Assembly: GCA_024867545.1 (NCBI GenBank)
Contig: JANFNE010000005.1
Span: forward strand, 1,054,001 to 1,118,000
Length of the DNA stretch: 64,000 nucleotides
Direction: 5' to 3'
Origin: Phytopythium helicoides
Lineage: Eukaryota; Oomycota; Peronosporomycetes; Pythiales; Pythiaceae
This document shows positions 33,271 to 41,570 of this stretch, piece after piece. A model generated the notes under the pieces. The model was not told where the DNA came from and did not search any database. It saw only the letters and a program-made list of their open reading frames with translations. Numbering within the stretch: the first letter of the stretch is position 1; every line of letters begins with the position of its first letter. A program made the position numbers and the translations under genes.

Positions 33271-33648
33271 TTGCTGGTATTTGTCTAGGCGGTCCTTGTC
33301 CTTGTCTGGCTCGCGATCGACTTGCCTCCACGCTCACATGCAGACTTCTTGGTAGCACTGTTAGTCAACAACATCACCTCACATGTTCGCATCGATCGAC
33401 TTTGGTGGCACCGCTGGAACTCAGCCGTAGTCGAGTCGCCCCAAGCTAATACATACCACACGAGCACACGATGCCAACGCCAAACGCAACGAGCGCAACG
33501 CAACTCAACAAGCACTGCACTGCAAGATTCACTTTCAATGTACGACTCGCTTCGCGCATTCATTACAACTACGACACACACAACAACAAACACAACACAG
33601 GCACTACAAAGATGCTCAACACTACAACTCGCAACAACTTCGCAACAA
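33271..33648. other. Spacer of the tandem family array
   Basis: Lies between the copy A leader and the copy B stop. It is A/C-rich (ACAACA, CACAACAC runs near 33570-33650) and contains AATGCGCGAAGC- and CAAATACCAGCAAATG-like pieces also seen at the 6 kb fossil. No gene supported. Confidence 0.4.
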
Positions 33649-35448
33649 CTAGCGCCACCGAGGCGTCGCCTTGCCACGCGACTCTCGCTCGCGCACATGC
33701 ACGCGCTTGCCAACAGCACGAGCCTCTCGTACCATCTTCATTGCCTTCTCTTGTGTCACTGCGCTCGTACCAAGACGTACGAGATCCACACGAGATCCGC
33801 ACTGCCGAGGAGCAACCGCTGCCACCTCTACCACCGCTACCACCGCTGCACCTGCACTTGCACTTGCACTTGCCGCCGCCACTCTACTGGATGATGTTGG
33901 TGTTGATGTTGTACGACCTTGGGGTTCGCTAGCAGTGCTGCTGCTGCTGCTGTTGCTACTCCTAGTACAGCTGCTCCAGCTACTTGTCCTGGTGGAGCTG
34001 CTGATACTGTTACTCCGACGGACGATACGGAGCACGTCGCTCGCAGTCACGCGGCTCATAGACTCGGTCTCGGAACTCGTGTCCGTGCTGCCTGTCTTGA
34101 TCGTGCTGCTGCTCTTGCTGCTGCTCTTGCTGCTGCTCTTGCTGCTGCTCTTGCTGCTGCGCTTGCTACTGCTCGTGCGACGTGAGAGACGGCCACGACA
34201 CCCATCACCGCTCTCGGTGTTCGAGTGGCACAAGCGCCGATCCTGCTGAAGACGCCAGCACCAGCAACCGGGAGGACACAACCTTTGGGTTCTCTTCGGA
34301 GCCGATGATGCCACTGTTCTTGCATTGGTAGCGGTGGCGGAAGCACCAGCAGCACCAGCACCACCAGCACCAGCACCACCAGCACCACCAGCACCACCAG
34401 GAGTAGCAGTAGGAGTAGCAATGCATCGCGCCGGAACAGAACTCGTGGCACCAGACACGGTCAAGTGACCAGGATCGGGATCGGCCGGAGCGTCCACGGG
34501 GATGGCGACTGGGGAGACGACAGGAGAGACCACGGCAGGAGCAGCGGTACAAGTAGATGCCGTTGGTGCCGAGACAGAATCCGCCTTGGCGACGGACGGC
34601 TCTTCCACGCGGATCGCCGACGAGGTCTTGGTCTCAGCCCCCGCTTTACCTTCAGCTTGAACATTAGCTTCAGCATTAGATCGAGCATTAGCTTCAACTT
34701 CAGCCTCAGCATTAGCCTCAGCTTCCGACACAGTCAGTGAGGTCTTCTCCTCTCGGACGCAGGTCGACTGCACGGCAGCCGTGCTTGCGAGTGACACGCC
34801 CACGTCCACGGCTACCTCCGGTTGCGGTTGAGGTTGCTCACGTTGAGGCTGATGTTGAGGCTTCGACTGAGACTGCTGGACCCGGCGCAGCGGAATCTGG
34901 TGAGGCTGACGCAGCTGAGGCTCGTGAAGCGGCGACGCCTGTGCAAACCGCAACGGCAACCGGATCAGGCCGCGGTGAACCACCTCCACGCGGCCACCAG
35001 ACAGAAGCTGATCCTGGAACTCGATGCGCCGCACCGCCAAGTCCAGACGACGCTCCACCTCGAACACGCGCCTCAACGCGCTACCCTGCGTCGCACGGAG
35101 GCCGTGACACTCGAGCGACAGCGCGCGGTTTTCACCCGCCAGTCTCTCCGCGTGCTCGAACAGCGCGCTGAAGTGCCACAGGAACGCCTTCTCCAGTGCC
35201 AGCACAGGGTCGCCGCAAGCCTCGTGGCTCTCCAGCTCGGCCGCCAACGCGATCTTCTGCGCCGCGCGCAGGCCTTCCGTCCACGCCTGCGACGCCGGCA
35301 GCGTCGGTAGGAGCGGCGTCAGCAGCCGCGCCGCGCGGAACACGGTGGCGCTCTCGGGGGCCATGCTGGCGCTCAGCTGCTTAAAGTCGGCTGCGGTCGC
35401 GTCGAAGCGCATCAAGCGGAAGTCCGAGGTCGACAAGTTGGCCTGCAT
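33649..35448 (-). CDS. Unrecognised stem-loop-family protein, copy B
   Basis: 599 aa, collinear with copy A over its whole length. The N-terminal 170 residues are nearly identical (MQANLSTSDFRLMRFDA, then conservative changes such as SAGM to SASM). The middle differs by repeat expansion: the Ser/Lys tract has five SSSK-type units encoded by CTGCTGCTCTTG repeats at 34105-34160, and a Gly/Ala tract encoded by CACCAG repeats lies near 34340-34400. The C-terminus is conserved (APRQCGSRVDLVRLGTSAV) but continues further than copy A, to GKATPRWR. The same stem-loop and LRSLQQ-type leader precede it. The leader abuts the ankyrin kinase gene: the stem-loop ends 45 bases before that start codon. It is a tandem duplicate of copy A, unit length about 2.7 kb. 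Confidence 0.55.
   Translation of the reverse strand: MQANLSTSDFRLMRFDATAADFKQLSASMAPESATVFRAARLLTPLLPTLPASQAWTEGLRAAQKIALAAELESHEACGDPVLALEKAFLWHFSALFEHAERLAGENRALSLECHGLRATQGSALRRVFEVERRLDLAVRRIEFQDQLLSGGRVEVVHRGLIRLPLRFAQASPLHEPQLRQPHQIPLRRVQQSQSKPQHQPQREQPQPQPEVAVDVGVSLASTAAVQSTCVREEKTSLTVSEAEANAEAEVEANARSNAEANVQAEGKAGAETKTSSAIRVEEPSVAKADSVSAPTASTCTAAPAVVSPVVSPVAIPVDAPADPDPGHLTVSGATSSVPARCIATPTATPGGAGGAGGAGAGGAGAAGASATATNARTVASSAPKRTQRLCPPGCWCWRLQQDRRLCHSNTESGDGCRGRLSRRTSSSKRSSKSSSKSSSKSSSKSSSTIKTGSTDTSSETESMSRVTASDVLRIVRRSNSISSSTRTSSWSSCTRSSNSSSSSTASEPQGRTTSTPTSSSRVAAASASASAGAAVVAVVEVAAVAPRQCGSRVDLVRLGTSAVTQEKAMKMVREARAVGKRVHVRERESRGKATPRWR
34096..34165. repeat. CTGCTGCTCTTG tandem repeat within copy B
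   Basis: Twelve-base units, about five copies, encoding alternating Ser-Ser-Ser-Lys on the minus strand. Fewer units in copy A. Confidence 0.85.
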
Positions 35449-35473
35449 GGTGCTGCTCGCGCGCGTGGGTCCA

Positions 35474-35560
35474 AGTGATCGAAGCGGTGGAGGCGATCGA
35501 AGCTGTTGAAGCTGTTGAAGCTGTTGAAGCTGTCGAAGCTGTTGAAGCGATCGAAGCTGG
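35474..35560. repeat. GAAGCTGTT tandem repeat, copy B leader
   Basis: About nine imperfect 9-bp units, the counterpart of 32740-32846. Confidence 0.85.
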
Positions 35561-35739
35561 CGGCTCAGAACTCGCGAGGGTCGGCAGAGCGCGCGGTCAC
35601 TCGCTCGGCGCTCGGTCGGAAGCCAAAGTGGCGGCGCACGCGGCCAAGGTCCTCCATTCCCATTCGCGCCGCGAGCCTTTCCGCTCCATTTCCCCTGCGC
35701 TTGGCGATCGTTTGAACCGAGGTGACAAGAAGAGGCGCA

Positions 35740-35758
35740 CGTACCCTTGTGGGGTACG
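35740..35758 (-). promoter_or_regulatory. Conserved leader stem-loop, copy B
   Basis: CGTACCC, loop TTGTG, GGGTACG, identical to copy A. It lies in the shared 5' region of copy B and the ankyrin kinase gene starting at 35804. Confidence 0.6.
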
Positions 35759-35803
35759 TCCGTATCCTCTTGAAGTAACTTCCTGGTCAAGGCAAGGAAG
35801 GTG

Positions 35804-38800
35804 ATGTCGGAATGGGAGGCCGATGAGCGCGACGGGCGGCTGCTGCGCGCGGCCGCGAGCGGCGACGTGGCGCAGGTGCGGGAGCTGCTGGCGGCCGGAG
35901 CTTCTGCAAATGGGGATGGGCGTGAGGCGCGCGCTCGACCGCTGCACTGGGCGGCGGAACGCGGACACGCAGACGTCGTGCGGCTGCTGGTGGATCGCGG
36001 GGCGGAGGTGGACGCCGTATCGGAGAACGGGGCGACAGCGCTGGTCCTCGCAGCCAGGAAGGGCCATGCGAGCGCTGTTCGGGTGCTCGTGGACAGTGGT
36101 GCAGATGTAAACGTGACACTTCAAGGGGGGAGGACGCCGTTGTCATCGGCATTTGTGAATGGCGGGGGCTTCCATGACGGACATCGCGACGTCGTGAGGT
36201 GTCTTGTGGATGCCGGAGCTGATGTTAGTGCAGCGGTGAAGGGGGGAGCCTCGATGTTGATTCAAGTAGCGAAATGGGGAGACGTGAACGCGGTGAGGTG
36301 CCTCGTTGATTGCGGCGCATCCGTAAACGCCTTGGATGACTACGGAAGGACCCCACTGCACGTTTCTTGCCGTCAAGGACACGCCGAAGTTGTGCGAGTC
36401 CTAATTGGGCATGGAGCTGACGTGAATGCCAGTGACATTGATGGACTGACACCTCTGATGCGAGCCGCAGTGACAAGTCGCCGCGACGTGGTCGAGCACC
36501 TCATTGAATGCGGTGCACTGGTTGACACCAAGTCTGCAGACCGAAGCACGGCACTCATGCTCGCTGCAAAGTCCGGTATGCTGAATCAAGTTGAGTACCT
36601 CTCGGGAGCTGGAGCAGATGTGAGTGCGGCAGATGACGACGGGTGGACACCATTGCTGCATGCAGCTGATGGTGGATTTTTGGATGTCGTTCAATTTCTA
36701 GCGAATAACAAGGCGAATATCGATGTGCCAGACAGTTTCGGAAGCACCCCACTGATGCGAGCTGCGCAAGCAGGTCATGTGGATATAGTGCGGTTTCTCA
36801 TCGACCACAACCCAAATGTGAATTCGATTGACATGTACGGTTGGACTCCGCTCATTCGGAGCGCAAAAGATGGACGTCATGATGTTGTCAAGTTTCTCCT
36901 TGACCACGGTGCAGATGTCAATGCCACTGACAATTATGGGAGGTCGTCATTGATGATGGCTGCGAGAGGTGGTCATTTAGAAGTGGTGAAGCATCTTTGT
37001 GGCCATGGCGGGCAATCGGATGCTGCGGACAAATACGGGAGTACCGCGTTGATTCTAGCTACAAGAGGTGGATACTTCAGCGTTGTGCAATTTCTAGTTG
37101 ATTATGGCGCAGACGTGAACGCGGTGGATTTAAATGGTGAGTCTGCTGTGCTCCTCGCAAGTAGACATGGGTATCCTGGAATTCAGCGGCTTTTGATTCG
37201 CCACGCTTCGTGGACTGCAGCAAAAGACGCACAATCTTCCCCCACGATCACTGTCACGCTAGCCAGCTTACCAAAGTGGTACATTGCACCTTTTGAAGTG
37301 GAAGCAAACCAGTTCGACGATACGGTAATAATTGGTGGCGAGTTCCGTGGCAAATGGCTGGACGCTGATGTCGTACTGAAACTTTTCGTTCCTGATGCCT
37401 CGAACACAACTTTTGCTGACGAAGTTCGAGTTTGGCACCAACTTCGTCACCCGAATGTGATCAAATTATATGGCGCATGCAATGTAGGGCACCACTTCTT
37501 TGTGTGCGAGTTCGCAGGAGAAGGCTCGGTTGTGGAATATCTCTCGCGCTGTAATCCAAATCATCGAACCCCCTGGAGATATCTTCATCACGCAGCACTC
37601 GGCCTAGCATATTTGCATGAGCGAGGGATTTTTCATGGCAATTTACACGGAGACAATATTTTAGTCGGAGATGATGGCTTGGCAAAGCTGACGGGCTTTG
37701 GGCTGAGCGGCTCAAGTCGCGATGTGGGTGAAAGCAACACGTTTTCGCGTGGTTTCACTGGGTTATTGCGCTGGCAGTCTCCTGAGCAACTCGAAGGAGA
37801 ACGATCATCATTTGCATCAGACATTTACTCTTTTGGACTTTGCGTAGTTCAGCTATTCACTGGTGATATACCGTGGGCTACTCAGCCTTTGTGGAACGTT
37901 GAATTCATCAAGTCTCAGTGGTGCCCAGAAAATTCCTACTCCCGAAAATATGATCCCGCTGACATTCCAGAAGATATCCGGGCACTCATTGTTCAAATGT
38001 GCGCGCTCGATCCTGACAACCGCATATCAGCATCAAGTTGTGTCCGAATATGTGAGCATTGGGCTGCTGACGAAGAGGTCCAATTGCAGGCCTCTGAACC
38101 GGAGCTGGAGCCAGGAGTGAGCATCAGTGCCTTTGCTGATGGAAACCTACTAAAGGTCTGGACAGATATCCAGCATCTAGCTTCTACCGGTGAAAAGAGC
38201 CTCCTTATGAATTTTTCCCAAACCCTTCAGTCCGTATTCAAGGAGATTGAGCGACAACCACAGCCACGTGAGTTGCTGGAAAAGTTATACCAACTGTTGA
38301 CCGACCTGTGGAATTCGACCCAAAACGCGTCGCACATCAGCCAAGTACTTCGTCTTTCATCAATACGTACCTCTGGAGACAGCTTGTATGGGTTTCGACG
38401 CCGTATTGGCGATATAGAAAAACTCCTCGGTATGCGACCAAACATTAACACGCTCAGCAGCGAATCATCTACCTCGGCACACAGCTCAGAGGAGCGAGCA
38501 CTTTTCATCTCCGAGATTTCGAAAACATGGATGGTTCTGGACGAGCTACAGTCAGACGAGGAACGTTGCGCTTTCCTCACGTGGTTAGACTCGGAGATCA
38601 AGCATCCCAAACGTCACTACACGGATGAACAAATGGAGTCGCTCTACACATCTTACAACAAGATGCTAGCAGAAGCTGGCAGCGGAGTCGGCACAAGTAT
38701 GAGTGCTCCAGTCTGGTTCATACCTTGGTATGAGCTGCTCGTTGATGAGTGGCAGATGGTTGGGTCTGGTGGGTTTGGAAGTGTTTTCCGCGCAAAGTGG

Positions 38801-40099
38801 CTCGATTCAGATGTGGTAGTGAAACGAGCAGGTTCTTGTGTCGCAGACATCTCTGGTGCAATGACATGGTCGATGTCGTTCTCAATGACGAGCCGGCGAG
38901 ACAGAACTGTCAGTGAGCAAAGCGCAAAGCAAGATGAAGAGCGCTCAGTATTTGTGCGAGAAGCTGACATTTGGTTCAATCTAAGCCATCCACACGTCGT
39001 TCGACTCTTTGGCGCGTGCCATATTGGACAGCTGTTCTTTGTCTGCGAGTATGCCGCGAATGGATCGCTGGACAGGTATTTGGAAGAGCACCCACATCAA
39101 ATTTGGCAAAAACTCTACGAAGCAGCGCTTGGTCTCCAGTATCTGCATGAACGTGGTGTTGTTCACTGCGACCTCAAATGCAACAACATTGTCGTTGGAA
39201 GAGATGGAAAAGCAAAAGTGACAGACTTCGGACTCAGCTTGGCAGCCACAACTGCTACGGAGAATCGGGCTGGAGACCATATCACTGGCGCGTGGCACTG
39301 GTTAGCTCCAGAGTTACTAAGTGACCAAGATAAGATCCCAACATTCGCGTCTGATGTGTTTTCGTTTGGTATGTGCATCATCGAGGCGCTGCGCGTTGTC
39401 GCCGATCAAGAGCAAGATTCAGTTATCAATCTCCCCTGGCAAGGACTTAGTGCACCGATGGTCAAATACAACGTCACGCACGGCAAGCTTCCTACGCGTC
39501 CATCAGGTTGTACAGACGCACAATGGTCGCTTGTCGAGAAGTTATGCCGCTTCGAACCGAGCGAGCGCCTACAGGTGTGCTCCATTGTTGACGAGCTTGC
39601 CACTTTCATTAACCCCGAGGCAAGTACTATTGGATCGTTTGGCACCGACATGCCAAGCGTATTAAATTCTATGAAGCGCCGGTTAGAACGTTTGGAAGTT
39701 GATGGCGGCAATGATGCTTCCAGCTCCACTCTTATCAACATTTGCAAGCTGCTGTTGGCACGAGTTGTTGACGTTCAGAATCAACCAAACTTCTCTGCCC
39801 AGGCAAAGAAGCACCTGGAGGCCTTAGTGTCAGACTTCCAAGCTCTTTCATACCTGATCTCACCTTCTGAAGGGACGCTAGTTGAGTTCACGGAGCTTGC
39901 CTTGAAAGGGTACGCGCTGCATCGACGCCTGGATAAGCTAATCCTTCAGAGTTCCGTTGCAATCTCTGGAATTGATGGGCAAGTCTCCAGTATTCACAAG
40001 TGGAAGGAGCGATGTTACAGTTACCTTGGGGTTCGTGTCGAGGATGGAAAGAATTCTGGCTCAACGCGTATCGATGCGAAGGGATGTTGGCACGAATAA
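35804..40099 (+). CDS. Ankyrin-pseudokinase-kinase protein 1 (TKL type)
   Basis: 1431 aa, single exon, no frame break. Residues 10-465 are about thirteen ankyrin repeats (GRTPLHVSCRQGHAEVVRVLIGHGADVN type). Residues about 490-770 form a first kinase-like domain opening with KWYIAPFEV. Its glycine loop is missing, the HRD position reads HGN (FHGNLHGDNIL) and the DFG position reads GFG (LTGFGLSG), so it is a predicted pseudokinase. A helical linker follows (about 790-960). Residues about 968-1270 are a complete kinase: WFIPWYEL, GSGGFGSVF, VVVKRAG, HCDLKCNN, TDFGLSL and WHWLAPELL. The Lys-x-x-Asn after HCD is typical of serine/threonine TKL kinases. A second helical segment ends the protein. 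Both kinase modules start with a W-(Y/F)-I-x-x-(F/Y)-E signature and are followed by similar helices, so the pair probably arose by internal duplication. The layout recalls JAK (pseudokinase then kinase). No transmembrane segment is seen. Confidence 0.92.
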   Translation: MSEWEADERDGRLLRAAASGDVAQVRELLAAGASANGDGREARARPLHWAAERGHADVVRLLVDRGAEVDAVSENGATALVLAARKGHASAVRVLVDSGADVNVTLQGGRTPLSSAFVNGGGFHDGHRDVVRCLVDAGADVSAAVKGGASMLIQVAKWGDVNAVRCLVDCGASVNALDDYGRTPLHVSCRQGHAEVVRVLIGHGADVNASDIDGLTPLMRAAVTSRRDVVEHLIECGALVDTKSADRSTALMLAAKSGMLNQVEYLSGAGADVSAADDDGWTPLLHAADGGFLDVVQFLANNKANIDVPDSFGSTPLMRAAQAGHVDIVRFLIDHNPNVNSIDMYGWTPLIRSAKDGRHDVVKFLLDHGADVNATDNYGRSSLMMAARGGHLEVVKHLCGHGGQSDAADKYGSTALILATRGGYFSVVQFLVDYGADVNAVDLNGESAVLLASRHGYPGIQRLLIRHASWTAAKDAQSSPTITVTLASLPKWYIAPFEVEANQFDDTVIIGGEFRGKWLDADVVLKLFVPDASNTTFADEVRVWHQLRHPNVIKLYGACNVGHHFFVCEFAGEGSVVEYLSRCNPNHRTPWRYLHHAALGLAYLHERGIFHGNLHGDNILVGDDGLAKLTGFGLSGSSRDVGESNTFSRGFTGLLRWQSPEQLEGERSSFASDIYSFGLCVVQLFTGDIPWATQPLWNVEFIKSQWCPENSYSRKYDPADIPEDIRALIVQMCALDPDNRISASSCVRICEHWAADEEVQLQASEPELEPGVSISAFADGNLLKVWTDIQHLASTGEKSLLMNFSQTLQSVFKEIERQPQPRELLEKLYQLLTDLWNSTQNASHISQVLRLSSIRTSGDSLYGFRRRIGDIEKLLGMRPNINTLSSESSTSAHSSEERALFISEISKTWMVLDELQSDEERCAFLTWLDSEIKHPKRHYTDEQMESLYTSYNKMLAEAGSGVGTSMSAPVWFIPWYELLVDEWQMVGSGGFGSVFRAKWLDSDVVVKRAGSCVADISGAMTWSMSFSMTSRRDRTVSEQSAKQDEERSVFVREADIWFNLSHPHVVRLFGACHIGQLFFVCEYAANGSLDRYLEEHPHQIWQKLYEAALGLQYLHERGVVHCDLKCNNIVVGRDGKAKVTDFGLSLAATTATENRAGDHITGAWHWLAPELLSDQDKIPTFASDVFSFGMCIIEALRVVADQEQDSVINLPWQGLSAPMVKYNVTHGKLPTRPSGCTDAQWSLVEKLCRFEPSERLQVCSIVDELATFINPEASTIGSFGTDMPSVLNSMKRRLERLEVDGGNDASSSTLINICKLLLARVVDVQNQPNFSAQAKKHLEALVSDFQALSYLISPSEGTLVEFTELALKGYALHRRLDKLILQSSVAISGIDGQVSSIHKWKERCYSYLGVRVEDGKNSGSTRIDAKGCWHE

Positions 40100-40566
40100 G
40101 CATTAAAAATGCGAAACTCTCGCGGTTCGTGGTTGCTGCGATTTAGATCTTGTGCGATGGTGTTTGAAACAGTATCCCTAGAAGGGTCAGCTCGACCTTC
40201 CACATGAAGGACGGGTACTCTAGCTGCTTCGAGGGGAGAGGATACTTCACTTGCCAGAAGATTGGTAGCTTCGATATTGGGCCGAATTTTCTGAGCTCAC
40301 AGGGACCACCACCGTGGTAAGCAGCATGTTGAACCATTCTCGTCGACTTTGTTCTTCTCCGGCACGCGCTCGTTGATAAGTGTGGAGTGTGCTCTTCACT
40401 TGGCGCTGCTGGGTATTCCAGAGACCCGGCATGTTACTCTTCTATGCGTGTACTTAGGGCAGGAATCCACTGCCAGTCATTCCGCGTATCGTTCGACCTC
40501 ATGAGTGAGCCTGTCCCGCCACTCGTGTGCTGCATATCCTCGTGGCGGCGGAGCAGTTTGCCCGTG
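40100..40566. other. Degenerate sequence after ankyrin kinase 1
   Basis: No intact gene. A minus-strand open stretch at 40143-40337 (with WQVKYPLPSKQLEYPSFMWKV) reads like real protein and may be a transposon or gene fragment; I cannot name it. Confidence 0.3.
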
Positions 40567-40934
40567 ACAATCGTCACTACACGGATGAACAAATGGAGTC
40601 GCTCTACACATCTTACAACAAGATGCTAGCAGAAGCTGGCAGCGGAATCGGCACAAATGTGACTGCTCCAGTCTGGTTCATACCTTGGTATGAGCTGCTC
40701 ATTGATGAGTGGCAGATGGTTGGGTCTGGTGGGTTTGGAAGTGTTTTCCGCGCAAAGAGGCTCGATTCAGATGTGGTAGTGAAACGAGCAGGTTCTTGTG
40801 TCGCAGACATCCCTGGTGCAGTGACATGGTTGATGTCGCTCTCAATGATGAGCCGGCGAGACAGAACTTTCAGTGAGCAAAGCGTGAAGCAAGATGAAGA
40901 GCGCTCAGTATTTGTGCGAGAAGCTGACATTCGA
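40567..40934 (+). pseudogene. Truncated duplicate of ankyrin kinase 1 (kinase N-lobe)
   Basis: About 365 bases match 38611-38975 at roughly 95 percent by eye, from RHYTDEQMESLYTSYNKM through the glycine loop GSGGFGSVFRAK and VVVKRAG to READI. The match stops abruptly at both ends, before the catalytic loop. The frame is open within the fragment, yet no start context, ankyrin part or catalytic core exists, so it is a recent partial duplication rather than a gene. Unrelated sequence flanks it on both sides. Confidence 0.85.
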
Positions 40935-41570
40935 CGCCATGCTCTCTTCCCCTCAGTTGGCAAGTTTCAAGATGGAGCTCAAGCGACTGCTCTCCGCGGT
41001 TCACGACCCAGGGCCACTCGCTTGAGCATCCACCGCGCGAGAAGACCTAGGCGAAGACTCATCCTCTCGTGATCAAGAGCAGACTCCACGACTCAGCTGG
41101 ATCCAGGCATTCGCGAAAACCAAGCACCTCGCCTCGGCTTCAGCTGAGCGTCCAGGCTCAAGATCTTCACGGTGGCTCAAGCGGCGGCTCCATCGGACGC
41201 TTGCGAAGACCAAGCTGCGTCTGTCTGCTGCTGCTCGGCCACGCTCGAGAGCTGCGTCGATGAGCGAGTGTCGTGCGCCAGCGAAAACCAAGCAACGCGC
41301 GCGACGTTCAGCTTGACGACTTCAGCACGAGAGCGCCGTCGAGGGGACGCGTCTTCGTAACTTCGGTCGACATGCGCGGCTAGCCAGCTTCTTCCGGGAC
41401 TACAGCGGGGCGTCACAGACGTATGCAGTCGAGCAGACTCTAGTCTCTCGCTGCGCGGCGCAGTGTTCCGCACTCGCCGTGAAAGCTACACTTATCTCGT
41501 TCGATATACTAGAGTAGCTACTGTGGTATAATTGTGCTCTTCGCCCACTCCGACTCCACTCATCATCACC
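40935..41570. other. Degenerate repeat-bearing region before AARSD1
   Basis: No intact gene. GCGAAAACCAAGC-like elements occur at about 41113, 41203 and 41281, which on the minus strand read as LVFA(N/S/G). It may be the remains of a repeat protein or mobile element. The AARSD1 promoter is within the last 100 bases. Confidence 0.35.

Noticed and set aside
33936..34170. Possible CRISPR-like regular repeat (CTGCTGCTCTTG)
   Set aside because: No spacers of unique sequence; it is a coding microsatellite encoding Ser and Lys in copy B, in a eukaryotic genome.
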